A DNA stretch of 64,000 nt from Exophiala sp. HKRS030. Its lineage: Eukaryota; Ascomycota; Eurotiomycetes; Chaetothyriales; Herpotrichiellaceae. Both the position numbers and the translations under genes were made by a program. Positions 32,778 to 43,416 of this stretch are shown here, one piece after another. The stretch covers positions 1,922,001 through 1,986,000 of the forward strand of contig JAHWDD010000007.1 in the NCBI GenBank assembly GCA_023897205.1, in the 5' to 3' direction. The number at the start of each line of letters is the position of its first letter. The first letter of the stretch is position 1. The notes beneath the pieces were generated by a model. The model did no database searches and had not been told where the DNA came from. It worked only from the letters and a program-made list of their open reading frames with translations.

Positions 32778-34169
32778 CTATAGTTTAGATGCAGGCATGG
32801 CGTGATGATGAGAGACTTTGCTCAGTGCTTTTTGAGCCTGATGAACAACATTCAGTAGTCAGTATCTTATCTAGAGCAGGGTGCGATGAATGATACAAGA
32901 AAGAAAAGTTGGAACGGGGCGAACGCTCACTTCATCAATCGCATCATACTGCTCCAGCCAATTGTCAAAGGCATTCGACAACGGACTAGCATCAAAGTTT
33001 CCCTTGATCGGAAGCTTCTCCTTTCTCTCCTGCATCCCCTTGAGAGCCGAGTCTCTCTTCATCTGCATCTTGCCGTCCGGCAGGCAATACGCTATTCCCA
33101 TCTCACGAGACCGGAGACGCGTCTTGGTGGTTCGAGGTTGCCTGAGTTCCTGATACAATCGCGCGCGAACCCTGAACGCGTGGTCCTCGTCCGCAGACAC
33201 ATTGTGGAAAAACTCGGCCAGGACTGCAGCGTCTTCGATACACATCCCGGCCCCTTGGCCCGCGTACGGCATCATGGCGTGGCACGAGTCACCTGCGAGA
33301 ATGACCTTGCCGTTCTCGCTGTGCCACTTTGGTGCGTCACACTCGCTCATTCTCCATTTCCAAGCGCCTTTGCCCTTCCGCAGACATTCTTGCGTCACGG
33401 GGCCGTAGTCGCGAAACCGGCGTCGGAGGTACCTCATGTCGGAGACGTACTCGAAGAAGACATCCGGGTGCGGATCCTCTTCGAAATTGTACTCTCGCAC
33501 GAGGAGTTGTAAATCGAAGACCTGGCGAGAAAACAACGGACCCGAAAAGGTCGCCGTCCCCGGCCCCATGGTGAGGTTGGGCGTTCGCTGAACGATCAGC
33601 GCTTTTGCGGCTTGACTCTCCAGGTCTGACAATGGCACTTGAAACTGGAACCCGGTGTCCGTGCCTACGATAGGTCTGACTGATGGGAACAATGACTGTC
33701 GTACTTTGGAGCCTATGCCATCAGCGCCTATGACCAGGTCCGCGGGGATGGGGGCGCCTCCTCCAAGGATCAGCGCAGGTCTGGAGGCGTCTACACCAGA
33801 TATGCCCGTGTTGAAGAATACCTTGACGCCATGCTCGAATGCCTTTGCCAGCATTGATCGTCGAAAGTCTGATCGCAATATAGAAAATTGAACTCCGGCC
33901 AGAGGTTTCGCATATGCCAAAGTTTCCTCAGTGGACCAGCGCCTTACCACCATACCATCGCTCTCGTGCCCAACATCGCTGATATCGATGTGCCATTCCC
34001 TGAGAATACGCACGGCATTTGGCTGTAGTTGAATAGCAGCACCGCCTTCGTTGGCGAATACCTCCTCGGTTTTTCGTTCATAGATCGTGACAACATGGCC
34101 ATATTGTGCAAAGGCAATTGCTGTGACTAGTCCAGTAACGCCGGCGCCAGCGATGGCGATTTGAAGCAT
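32778..34169 (-). CDS. FAD-dependent monooxygenase, salicylate hydroxylase-like
   Basis: Two exons, 32931-34169 and 32778-32837 (432 residues). The start at 34169 is chosen because it puts the FAD-binding G-A-G-V-T-G-L-V at residues 7-14; an upstream in-frame ATG (34238) would add a 23-residue tail. The D-G motif is seen as G-A-D-G-I-G-S-K-V-R, and the G-D motif as L-A-G-D-S-C-H-A-M-M-P-Y-A-G-Q-G-A. This is the group A flavoprotein hydroxylase architecture (PF01494), NAD(P)H-dependent and acting on aromatic acids or secondary metabolites; the substrate is unknown. Without the final intron the frame runs on to a stop at 32871. Using acceptor 32838 it ends with E-A-Q-K-A-L-S-K-V-S-H-H, a helical tail typical of homologues. 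Confidence 0.9.
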
Positions 34170-34906
34170 CTTAGACGGGCAAGAGACAAACAGAGCTGTA
34201 CTTTGCAGAGAACAAAAAGATGTTCCTTTTGTAGGCAACGTGGCCAGAAGGATCGATCACAGGTAAATTACCTTCATAACTGTAGTCTTGCATGTTTACC
34301 GGAAAAGGACATGGCTAAGCCGTAGTAGGACCCTCGTAGACGGATAGTAGGTGGCATTGCAGATCATTCTCCAGTGGAACGCCTAAGATTCCAGTTCCGT
34401 CTTCTTCGGATCAGCAAAACGAGGTTTTTTGGTCTGACATCAGCCCCCGATATTCTTTGACCAGGTCATGTAGAACCTGACCTCAATCTGGCTTTCGGGC
34501 CGAGTCGTTGTACGCCAGGTCTCGGGATGTATGATGGGTAGAGAAGGTCCACGGCCTTTGATTTAGTCCTCAAGACATCTGCAGCGCTGACCTTCTTCTC
34601 CAAATATTATATCTTTGCAAACAAGCCATCTGAGAACATTGGAGGAACCTCATGGAGAGGTGTTGGCTTCGGCGACTGATTGGCTGATGATAAAAACAGG
34701 TCTTCCCTGGTGCTGATGACACTTTCGAAAGAGGATAATGTCACAAATAACCACAACGACTGGAAGGTACCATCAATGCGGAGCCTTCGTCTGAGATGTC
34801 AGCGCGTATAAGGTTGAGACCCGATTTATAATGTCCACATCATGTGTTTTTTCTTCACGAAAGTACCTCGTATTTCTGTGCTGTGCGCCTCTCTGTTCGA
34901 GCTTGT
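34170..34906. other. Intergenic region, no gene seen
   Basis: 737 bp between two minus-strand genes: the SAP18 3' flank and the monooxygenase promoter. No frame with coding character. Confidence 0.4.
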
Positions 34907-35650
34907 TCAGTATCCTCTTCTGCCCCCTCTCCCTCCGCGGAAACCACCAGAGTCTGGGAGTCGCTCGCCTCGTCTCCACTCGCCACTAGGCATGGTTCCA
35001 GGGCCACCAAAGTCGCTTCTAGGCCCATGGCCGTTGTAGTTGGCTCTGCTTCCTATCCCATATCCACCTCCTCGTACACGACCATAACCATTTTCTCTCG
35101 TGCCCCCTCTGCTGCTGACACTGTTACGGCTCACGACCGAGCCGTCGCTGAGTGGAGGAAAGACTGCACAGTCGATAAAGTCCCCAATCACAAAACGGGC
35201 GTCTTCGAGCGTCTTGTCGAGTTCATCGCCATCCATATTGGGCGCTCCGTCGCCATTCGAGTCCTTGGATGCCGATATGACGATGCTCCCTATCTCCTTA
35301 CTCAGATATCGACCCCTTCCGTCGCTCTCCAGCCTGCCTCCACCTCCTCGGCTCGCATGAACATCGGGGTAGACTAGTCTAAAGCTCAACCGAGTTCCAA
35401 TGCTCGGGTCGGGTAAGATATGAGGCAGCGTTTGTGTCAACAGCTGCGCCAATTCTCGTAAAGTACAGCTCATCCAGGTATATATCTGTAGATGTGGAGG
35501 TAGGGCAGGGCGCGGGTTCGAGGGCGTCGGTAGTGGGAAGTCGGTCAGATTATGAAAGCCAGACGATTTATAGCAGAAATTGAGGAGGAACGGAGTCGTG
35601 GTCTGACGATCAATTGAGGCTTTCGCTGGCGGAGATGGAGAGCGCGACAT
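34907..35650 (-). CDS. SAP18: Sin3-associated polypeptide 18 (SAP18)
   Basis: Intronless, 247 residues with the start at 35650; an upstream in-frame ATG (35737) adds 29 residues without SAP18 similarity. The ubiquitin-like SAP18 fold is clear: F-L-L-N-F-C-Y-K, then L-Q-I-Y-T-W-M-S-C-T-L-R-E-L, G-T-R-L-S-F-R-L-V-Y-P-D, and I-G-D-F-I-D-C-A-V. SAP18 works in Sin3 histone deacetylase and in the ASAP/exon-junction complexes, in the nucleus. The fungal protein has a Gly-rich loop after the V-Y-P-D strand and an Arg/Gly-rich C-terminus (G-G-F-R-G-G-R-G-G-R-R-G-Y), which suggests RNA binding and arginine methylation. Confidence 0.93.
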   Translation of the reverse strand: MSRSPSPPAKASIDRQTTTPFLLNFCYKSSGFHNLTDFPLPTPSNPRPALPPHLQIYTWMSCTLRELAQLLTQTLPHILPDPSIGTRLSFRLVYPDVHASRGGGGRLESDGRGRYLSKEIGSIVISASKDSNGDGAPNMDGDELDKTLEDARFVIGDFIDCAVFPPLSDGSVVSRNSVSSRGGTRENGYGRVRGGGYGIGSRANYNGHGPRSDFGGPGTMPSGEWRRGERLPDSGGFRGGRGGRRGY

Positions 35651-36556
35651 GGTTGCTTGAGTGCGAGAGACGAGCGCGCTCAAGGTGCGAGTTATGGCTC
35701 TGAGATCGGAAATGTATCCTGTGGTGGGTTGTTGCACTCCGTGTGGTGATCGTTATTTCCTGAGGCACAGCTGACGCGCGCGAATTCACCAAGGCGATTA
35801 AGTAGAGGCTGAGATTGAGTACAACTTCGTGTCGAAAGCACTGTCAAGCCTCGGGATGTTGAAGGATGTCGAAGAGTTGTTCATCAGTTGATTTCATCTT
35901 CAGTGACACCTGCAGTAGTTCAGCCTTGTGTGGGGAGCTGCTCAGCCTTGTCGAGAATCATCATCTACTACCTATGTAGAGGGATCTACCACCAGTCCAC
36001 CTCACTTTCTTCGCCGTCATGCCATCAGCAGCTTATATGGTGATATGCCACAAGCCATGAATGTTTTCAAACGCCAGTGTGCAGATTTGACGTGTAAGTG
36101 ATTTGTTGCATGTTGAAAGATGAGAATCTCGCAAACAGTTCTGTTGTGAACCAAACACCTTAGCCTTGGGAGAGCTAGGCCACATCTCAACATGATTGAG
36201 ATGGAGGTCAATCTCTCAACAATACTCTCACATGGCTGCTAGGCAAGATTTGCAGGTGTATACGCGTCAATTCTCTGCACGACGCAATAATGTGTCAGGC
36301 TGTTACACCGTGGCTGAACACCACATGCTTGTGACGGTGAACTATTGAACCTGGATCTTCAATATCAACTGGAAGTACGGTTACCATGACAATTTAATAA
36401 AAATGGTGGCTTCATATATCAGGAGAGTGTGAGTCTGTTTGCAAAATTCCCCCAGAAGCTCGTCTCAAAAAACCCTCTTTGGTTCCTTTTTTGTTCTCCT
36501 GAATTCAATCTCAATGACACTGACTTACCAATACTACGCCCCAAGTACCATTCAAG
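35651..36556. promoter_or_regulatory. Divergent intergenic region
   Basis: 906 bp between divergent SAP18 and the arylsulfotransferase-family gene. AT-rich around 36,200-36,420; no frame with coding character. Confidence 0.4.
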
Positions 36557-38373
36557 ATGTACTTGTCTCTCCTGCTGACGCTCTATCTGTTACACCTCTC
36601 CTTTGTAGTACGCGCTCTCGGTCACCACGACTGGTCTAATCAGACACTCTGCTCAGCCAATTCTTTCCAGATCGCCAACAACGGCACCGACAGTACCATC
36701 TGGCCATGGCAAACTTACAGATCGTCCAATGCCACACCTCCAATGCTCCAGATCAACACCACTGGCAAGAATTTGAGCCCCGGTCTCCTGTTCTTTACCC
36801 CGTTCGACGGTTCCAGCACTCCTGGCGCGAAAGAACAAGTCCTCATCGTCATGACTGACAAAGGCGACTTGGTTTGGAACGGACCGGAGCAACACAATGC
36901 TGACCTACGTGTCCAGACATTCAACGACGAACCAGTCCTGGTCTACTGGTCAGGCGAAGGCACTGCCGGCACTTCTCTGGCAGTCGGACACGGCTACGGC
37001 GAAATTGTTGTCCTCGATAAAAGTTATCAAGTCACACACACCGTGTGCCCGAATCTCGACATCACTCTTCCCCCCGGCGCGACGGCAAGATGTGCTGTGG
37101 ATGTTCACGAGGCTCTGATCACCTCACGGGACACGATGCTTTTCACGGCGTATAATACAACCCCCTTCGACCTGTCCAGCATAGGTGGTCCGAGGAATGG
37201 ATGGGCACTGGATTCGCTCGTCTTTGAAGTCAACATAACCACGGGCGAGGTATTGTTCGAATGGAGTCCTCTCAGACACCTACCACTTAACAGTACACAC
37301 TACCCTCTTAACGGTGCCGGCGTCAACGCAAGTGTACCGTTTGACGCCTTTCACGTGAACTCTATTCAGCTCATCGATGGTGGCCACTACCTGATCAATT
37401 CGCGCCACACCTGGTCTACCTATCTAGTTGACACTGACGGCAAAATCATCTGGGAAATCAATGGTCTTGACGGTGGAGACTTCGGGAAGCTGCCAGAAGG
37501 TGCTTCGTTTGTATGTTTTTGTTTATTTGCCCTTCACCTCACAGCTACTGTTCCCTTCGCGCATGTATGTCTTCAGACACTTATTTGCTCCACTCCTAGT
37601 CCTGGCAACACGATGCCCGCTTTTCCTCCATCAACCAGGCTTCTGCGTTCCTCACGTGGTTCGGGAACAATAACGACGAGTTCACCTCTCCGAACGACCT
37701 GCGACCTAGCACGGGTCTCAAGCTACAGGTCAATCTCCCTCCCACTCGAGACTCCCCACCAACGCTGATCAACAACTTCACCGACCCCCAAGACACCATC
37801 GGGTCGTGGTCACAAGGCTCATACCAAGAGCTCCCCAGTGGCAACGGGTTATTAGGGTACGGTGCGACAGCCAGGGTCGCCGAGTACGCCCCGCCCAGCT
37901 CGGCGAAAACTTCCCAGGGTGAGGTCGTCTGGTCCGCTGCATTCGGGTACGGTGATCTCGTGTCGAGTTATCGCGTGTCCAAACAGGAATGGCATGCCAC
38001 CCCCGCAGCAGACGACCCTAGCCTCGTCGTCCTCGCCGCCGAAGCCAACGATACCCTGACGCACTGCGCGGGAAGTTCGGTCTGGAGAGGTTACGTGAGC
38101 TGGAATGGCGCCACCGACGTGACGAGTTGGGAGATCTACGTCGTCGGGACCAGCAACACCTCGATCATGCGGTCGATCGGACAAGTCGAGAAGATGGGGT
38201 TCGAGACCGAGTTTGTCGTCCCGGTAGGATCGGCGTACGTTCAAGTCGGTGCGGTCGAGTCTTATGGTGCTCGGGTGGTGCGGAACTCGACGGCGGTGAA
38301 GGTGGGAAGTTGGAAGATGCAACATGTCACTTCTTTACGACTGGATCGAACGCAGTTTGATAGGACTAATTGA
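36557..38373 (+). CDS. Secreted arylsulfotransferase-family protein (PF14269 type)
   Basis: Two exons, 36557-37510 and 37600-38373 (575 residues). The N-terminus is a signal peptide (M-Y-L-S-L-L-L-T-L-Y-L-L-H-L-S-F-V-V-R-A) and many N-x-S/T sites follow, so it is secreted or vacuolar. The beta-propeller features of fungal ASST-like proteins are visible: P-G-L-L-F-F-T-P, G-D-L-V-W-N-G, V-D-V-H-E-A-L-I, F-H-V-N-S-I-Q, and F-S-W-Q-H-D-A-R at the splice junction, then W-S-Q-G-S-Y-Q-E-L and G-N-G-L-L-G-Y-G. Bacterial relatives move sulfate between phenols through a catalytic His; activity in fungal members is not established. The gene converges on a sulfite oxidase-type gene 243 bp away. The length fits the family. 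Confidence 0.87.
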
Positions 38374-38496
38374 AATTGTTGCAATGTATGAGCAAATGAT
38401 TACAAATGGGAACAGCAGTTGCAATTTGTTCGTCTCGGACATACTGTACGGCATGCTCATTCTCATCCCATCGTGTCATTACCAGAATAATTGCCT

Positions 38497-38536
38497 AAGG
38501 TAGGTAAGTGGGTAGGTAGGTACCTTGGGTAGGCAA
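38497..38536. repeat. TAGG-rich simple repeat between convergent genes
   Basis: Repeated TAGG/AGGT units. AAGGTA at its left and TACCTT at its right could pair in a short hairpin. It lies in the 243 bp between the two stop codons; a role in 3'-end formation is possible but unproven. Confidence 0.5.
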
Positions 38537-38616
38537 GTAAAATAAATCATACACTCGTCATATACATCTCGTGCAGGCAGACAAGTTTGCTTCCCTCATA
38601 TTGAACACGGTATCAC

Positions 38617-40228
38617 TCAGACGATTTTGATATTTATCCGACCCTGGACGGCGTTATACCCGACCCCCCGGAGATTCCAATTGCCTTTTGGATTTTCCTC
38701 ATCCATCGTATTTCCAGCACGATCAGTAGCTTTACTCCAGATATCTATCGTGTCGTTGGTTGCCTTGGTGGTGGTGGTGGTGGTGGCGGTGGTGGTATCA
38801 ATCTCAATCTCAACCTCCCACAACACCCAACTGAATTTCCCTCTTTCCTTGCCCTTATTTGCGGGATGTGTGGTGTTTTCGTCTCCGTCGTCCAGGACGG
38901 TGGCGTCCTTCCAAGTCTCGCCACGGTCGATACTGACCTGTACCCTCTCCACGGGACCCCCTTTACCCTGAGGGATAGCGTACCCGGCTATACGTACACG
39001 ACCGTTGCCGTCTCGTCTCAGCTCGTCCCCGTCGTGGGAGGGTAGGGCGACGACAGAGTTGATCGGGTTATCTTGCATCGCCGGAGTCTTGTCCCAGACT
39101 CCCAAGTCCTCTGCTTTCTCTGGAGACGTGGCTTCGGGAGGTAACACCTTGTAGTCGTGCTGTTGATAGTGGTTTTGCGATTCTTGTGCAGAAATGACTA
39201 TCGTGTCCAGCCATTTGACACTGCGGGCTCCGATGACTCCGGGGATGATTGCTCGGACTGGTGCGCCGTGGCGCGCGGGAAGGGGTGAACCGTTCATCTT
39301 TGTGTGTCAAAAACACAAAAGTTCATCAAGTCAGTCGAGGTGGTCCTCTCGCCATCATGAAAGGGGAGATATCTGGCTGTACAATAACACAGAAGAGGAA
39401 AAAAAAGGAAGTCGTCCAACTTACATCCAGAGCAAGAACAACCTCTCTCTCAGGATCCATGACCATGCCCAGTGGCACACTGGATCCGTACCACTCGTCA
39501 TCCTGTACCTTTGTGGCATTACACTCCATCTGGACATGTAACCCGTCATGGTACTTTAGGTCACTTTTCACATTCAGTCCTTGGTCGATGAGAATGTCAC
39601 GTAAAAGGGGTCCCGTCCAAGCTGCATTCATGCTGCATTTGCGTGACGAGTTTTTGTCAGTAAATCGGATTCGAAGATCGGGATTCGGGCTTGGATTTCG
39701 AGTGTCCCAGATTGACATGACGGATTTTACTTACACAGCACCATCCCCCCAATCCACCCCGGTGACCTCCTTCACCCTGCTCCTCACCTCGTGTCGTCGA
39801 TTCCCGGCACATTGCAACGCGCATGTGACTGTATGTTGGGCGAATCTTCGTCTAAGGTCGTCCATGCTTAAAGTCACGTCGATGCCTTCGGGCGGAACGT
39901 CACTCGACTTCATCAAATTCGACTGTTCAGACCTGATGGTCACCTTGTGCGTCGAAGCATCGATGTGCTGTATTGGTCCATGGTTGCGGTCGTATGCTTC
40001 GGGTTCTCCCGACGCGTCGTGGCTTTTCGAAGGCGTGAGGAAGCTTTTTACAAGAAATCATCAATCAATCGATCGATCGATCAACCACTCCATCATCAGC
40101 CTTCTCCGAGTGTCCTGATCCTCTGCCTTTCCTTTCATTGCCTAGCCTACTTACCTTTGTACTAGTTGCTCCGCTGGAGGTTCCCTGTTGACAGGCTCAT
40201 CTGTGGTGCCATCGTCTTGTGGACTCAT
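38617..40228 (-). CDS. Sulfite oxidase-type molybdopterin enzyme without heme domain
   Basis: Four exons: 40155-40228, 39735-40043, 39425-39632, 38617-39297 (423 residues). The molybdopterin domain opens with Y-D-R-N-H-G-P-I. It holds the molybdenum-ligand Cys 103 in A-L-Q-C-A-G-N-R-R, then G-V-D-W-G-D-G-A, and P-L-P-A-R-H-G-A-P-V-R and G-A-R-S-V-K-W-L. The C-terminal dimerisation domain follows (V-S-I-D-R-G-E-T-W, then W-V-L-W-E-V). No cytochrome b5 domain and no presequence are present, so it resembles the plant-type, oxygen-using sulfite oxidase or a nitrate reductase core without electron domains. The C-terminus K-I-V is not a peroxisomal signal. It probably oxidises sulfite to sulfate in the cytosol. 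A poly-Thr insert encoded by an ACC repeat lies in the dimerisation domain. Confidence 0.9.
38766..38796 (-). repeat. (ACC)n trinucleotide repeat coding poly-Thr
   Basis: About ten ACC-type codons inside the C-terminal domain of the molybdoenzyme; one GCC interrupts. On the plus strand it reads TGG/GGT repeats. Confidence 0.85.
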
Positions 40229-40656
40229 TTTGTCATAAACACTAGTATGCGGTATATCTCATTCAGATCGTCGGAATAATGTGAGCAAGGAATTGGCAAA
40301 GGCAACGGAAGAACATCACCTCAGGGAATAAATAATATTAACAGAAACTCCCTCTAACATCAGTCTCCGCTTTTGGGATTGACGTCATCCATATCCCGAG
40401 TCTCCTCAAGGTTGCAAGTTCTCCTTATTCAATCAATTGCATGAACCATGTCTTGATTGTGTTCTCTGACAAGAGAGAGACTATGAAACGTCCCTACTGA
40501 AGCATTTTGCTCCACTGAATGCTATCCTGATGCCTGAGATGTCCTTTTTTTGGATTTCAAGTCACCACCAGTTCACAATTACATACCAATGCAATAGCAC
40601 CGTAGACACCGATTATGCCAACTTGACCTCGCTATGCCCAAAAAAATAACAAATCA
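40229..40656. other. Intergenic region, no gene seen
   Basis: 428 bp between two minus-strand genes. No open frame of note. Confidence 0.4.
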
Positions 40657-43416
40657 TCACTTGAGACTTGGAACTGATTTCCTTCCCTTCTTGCCTTTTG
40701 GCTTTTGTTGCTCATCGCTCGTGCCCAAGATAGCATCAAACGTCATGTTTGGATCTGCCTCAAATTTGATCGTTTGGCTCAACATCGAGGCTGGGCGTGA
40801 GGTTGACTGATGAGAAGCTGACGCATCAATTGGCTCTAATCCAAGGCCGCTGATCGAACTCCTATCACGACTGATTCTTCGAACATCAGAGGATGCAGAT
40901 GAGGCTGGCTTCAGCAGTGGTGACGCGTGCGGAGATATATATGGTGAGTCTTGCGGGTTTCGGTATTGAGGAGCAGCAATTTGACCATTCCATGCTTGTG
41001 ACTTGATGCTAGGTACCTGACCCGGGTACACATGCTGACCATCATCGCCTTTCGCAGGTATCCATTCTGTTGCTGCTGTCCAGCAATGACTTCGTCGGTA
41101 AACTCCTTCAACACTGTGGTCGATCTGATCGGCGGGTAGGCTCACAATACCACCGCCACTAGCGACATTGTACCATGACCTCGAAGTTGATTGGTCATCC
41201 TTCATCCATGGCCTGCCTCCTCGAGGGGCAATGCACACAAAGTATTCAACACCATCAGTGTATTGTAGATCTCGCGCGTCCACAACCATTAATGGAAGTG
41301 CCTGGAGGACAGCATACAAAAAGAGCCATTGTCCACATCGGGCGTCAACGATTTGTTCGAGAACCTTTCCGTGGCCCAGACGGCGCTCATAGCTGAAGAA
41401 TTCTTGAACGAATGAACTTGCATTTATGGAGGTCCGATTGTATGATCCCAACAAGACTTCATTAACCTCGTTTTCTCGCAATTTCTTGCTTTGCAAAGCT
41501 GTTTTGTCCGACACAACGACATGTCTGCGATTGAAGCTGTGGGAGAACTGTGGTAGGAGAGGAGTGTCGAAGGGCATGGGAGGAACGACAGGTGGCGTAG
41601 CCCGGTCATATTCACTCTCGACACGCCTGATCGCATGTTGAATTGACTCGTTGAGATCACTAGTCTCAGCGTCGTCAGCCATGGGAGGCATATCAACAGT
41701 CCTGGTCGTTAGGCTTGTCTGGTCGACAAGAATGTCATACAAGTCAATGAAATCCTTGTATAGCTCCTTCAGAAGGACTCTGTTCAAGCCACTCTCTTCG
41801 AAGTTGTTCTTCTTGGAGGACGCCTTTGGTGGCCAAGAACCATATTGACGGCGGTAGTAAGACAGGGTAAACTTTCGAAAATCGAGAAAGGCCACTTTCC
41901 ATTCCTTGAAACGCACCATTTTAGCCTCGGTAGACGACTGAGAATTTGCGATACCCGCAAACATCGACGGAAAGTCAAAGTCGTTCAGCTTTCCGGTGAG
42001 GTTGACTAGCTTCTGCTCGAGCTCCAATTGTGCACGTTCCAGACGGTTGACGGTAATAGGAGATATCTTTTCGTATTTAGGGCTTTTGATGGCCTTGATA
42101 TCAGCCAACTTGCCAACTGCATGGGTGAAGCCTTCGTTGTACAGTGTCCACGATCTGAATTGCTCTCCCAGCACGATAGCCTCGATCGTCTTTTCTCTGC
42201 TTGTACGTACATCTCCCAGTCTCAGCTCGTCACAATATCGTGCAAAGCTTGAAGTTGGCACTTCGCCGAATGTTGAACCATCTGAATTTGTGAATGAGAA
42301 TCTCTTTAGGATGGTACTGATTCCCATCATTATCGAAAACAGAGTTACTTGCCTCGGAGTAGCGACTAAAGCACCGCCAGTAAGGAATGCGAAGAAGTTA
42401 CGGTACAGAACAACCAGTTCTAGGTCATTTCCTTGTGGTTCTGTTCCCGGATGTGACAGATCTCTGTCGAAACCTAGAGGGAGGTAGACGTGCTTTTGGT
42501 CGTTGAAAGAAGTATTAATGTTGGGCACTGAAAAGTTCAAGGATGGTCTCGAGGCAGTTGAGCTTGCTTGTGATGGCGGTCGAGTGCCCTGCGAGGCGGT
42601 GGTCAGTTCTGCGAGCGCGACTTGGAGCTTTTGCAGGTCATCGTCATTTTCAACCGGAGATGTCGGAGACGCAAATCGCAGATTGAGAAGTGTTCTCGAA
42701 TCCATAAGGAGTGACGAATGAAATTTGAAACATGGACCTTTCTTCGACGAAGGAGGGTAGAGATAGACCAAGGTATCGCCTTGATCGTTCCAGATTTCAG
42801 ATACCTGGAGGGCCATCAGTAAACACTTCAAACAATGGAAGATTCGTTGTTCTACCTTGTCTCCTCGTAGCAAGGCCGCTAGATCATACGGAACTAACTC
42901 TCGCAATCCCGCGATCCAAGCCTGCGCATACTCTTCATCATGATTCTGTCCTCCAGGCTTTGTAAGCGCCCAGCTCTTTTTCTTGATCTTCCCAGATGTT
43001 GGTGTGAATGCTTGACTAGGGCTGTTGGTCACAGACGCGCCTGGCGGAGCCGGAAAGACTGGCGTCTGAGGTCGGCTCCGGCTCTCCTCCCGACTCTGTA
43101 CAAGATTTAGACTGGCAGGGCTGCTTGCTCTGCTACCAAGCCTGCTGTCTGGTCCACTTCGATGGCTGCTCGGAGGTCTGAAAACCCCCTCATCTGAGAC
43201 AAGGGGAGGAGGAGCAAGGGGTGAGAGGCCATCTTCGATACTGAGCTCGGAGGGGGCAGCGAGATGGTGCTTGTGCAGCTTATTGGGGCCTCCCTCGACC
43301 GAGTGAACAGGTGATTCAGACCCGATATGTTGGGAAGCATGAATATGTGCTGACTCGTTGACCTTGTCGTCTCGTGTGAGTGAAAGGGAGAATATGGAAG
43401 AGATTCGTTTCGCCAT
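40657..43416 (-). CDS. Large conserved-looking fungal protein of unknown function, 919 residues
   Basis: A single long exon. Residues 1-150 are low-complexity Ser/Pro-rich. About 155-760 is a globular region with long aromatic and charged segments, such as W-I-A-G-L-R-E-L-V-P-Y-D, H-C-L-K-C-L-L-M-A-L-Q-V-S-E-I-W, L-E-L-V-V-L-Y-R-N-F-F-A-F-L-T-G-G, S-F-A-R-Y-C-D-E-L-R and K-E-W-K-V-A-F-L-D-F-R-K-F-T. About 765-919 is disordered, ending in a basic K-G-K-K-G-R-K. No membrane span, signal peptide or catalytic motif is seen. I recognise the style of a filamentous-fungal domain of unknown function but not a characterised family. The basic C-terminus could direct it to the nucleus. No intron is needed to keep the frame. 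Confidence 0.85.
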   Translation of the reverse strand: MAKRISSIFSLSLTRDDKVNESAHIHASQHIGSESPVHSVEGGPNKLHKHHLAAPSELSIEDGLSPLAPPPLVSDEGVFRPPSSHRSGPDSRLGSRASSPASLNLVQSREESRSRPQTPVFPAPPGASVTNSPSQAFTPTSGKIKKKSWALTKPGGQNHDEEYAQAWIAGLRELVPYDLAALLRGDKVEQRIFHCLKCLLMALQVSEIWNDQGDTLVYLYPPSSKKGPCFKFHSSLLMDSRTLLNLRFASPTSPVENDDDLQKLQVALAELTTASQGTRPPSQASSTASRPSLNFSVPNINTSFNDQKHVYLPLGFDRDLSHPGTEPQGNDLELVVLYRNFFAFLTGGALVATPRQVTLFSIMMGISTILKRFSFTNSDGSTFGEVPTSSFARYCDELRLGDVRTSREKTIEAIVLGEQFRSWTLYNEGFTHAVGKLADIKAIKSPKYEKISPITVNRLERAQLELEQKLVNLTGKLNDFDFPSMFAGIANSQSSTEAKMVRFKEWKVAFLDFRKFTLSYYRRQYGSWPPKASSKKNNFEESGLNRVLLKELYKDFIDLYDILVDQTSLTTRTVDMPPMADDAETSDLNESIQHAIRRVESEYDRATPPVVPPMPFDTPLLPQFSHSFNRRHVVVSDKTALQSKKLRENEVNEVLLGSYNRTSINASSFVQEFFSYERRLGHGKVLEQIVDARCGQWLFLYAVLQALPLMVVDARDLQYTDGVEYFVCIAPRGGRPWMKDDQSTSRSWYNVASGGGIVSLPADQIDHSVEGVYRRSHCWTAATEWIPAKGDDGQHVYPGQVPSIKSQAWNGQIAAPQYRNPQDSPYISPHASPLLKPASSASSDVRRISRDRSSISGLGLEPIDASASHQSTSRPASMLSQTIKFEADPNMTFDAILGTSDEQQKPKGKKGRKSVPSLK

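Noticed and set aside
32871..32930. Read-through C-terminus of the monooxygenase to the stop at 32871
   Set aside because: A GTGAGC donor at 32930 and an acceptor at 32838 give a family-like helical end; the read-through tail looks like intron sequence.
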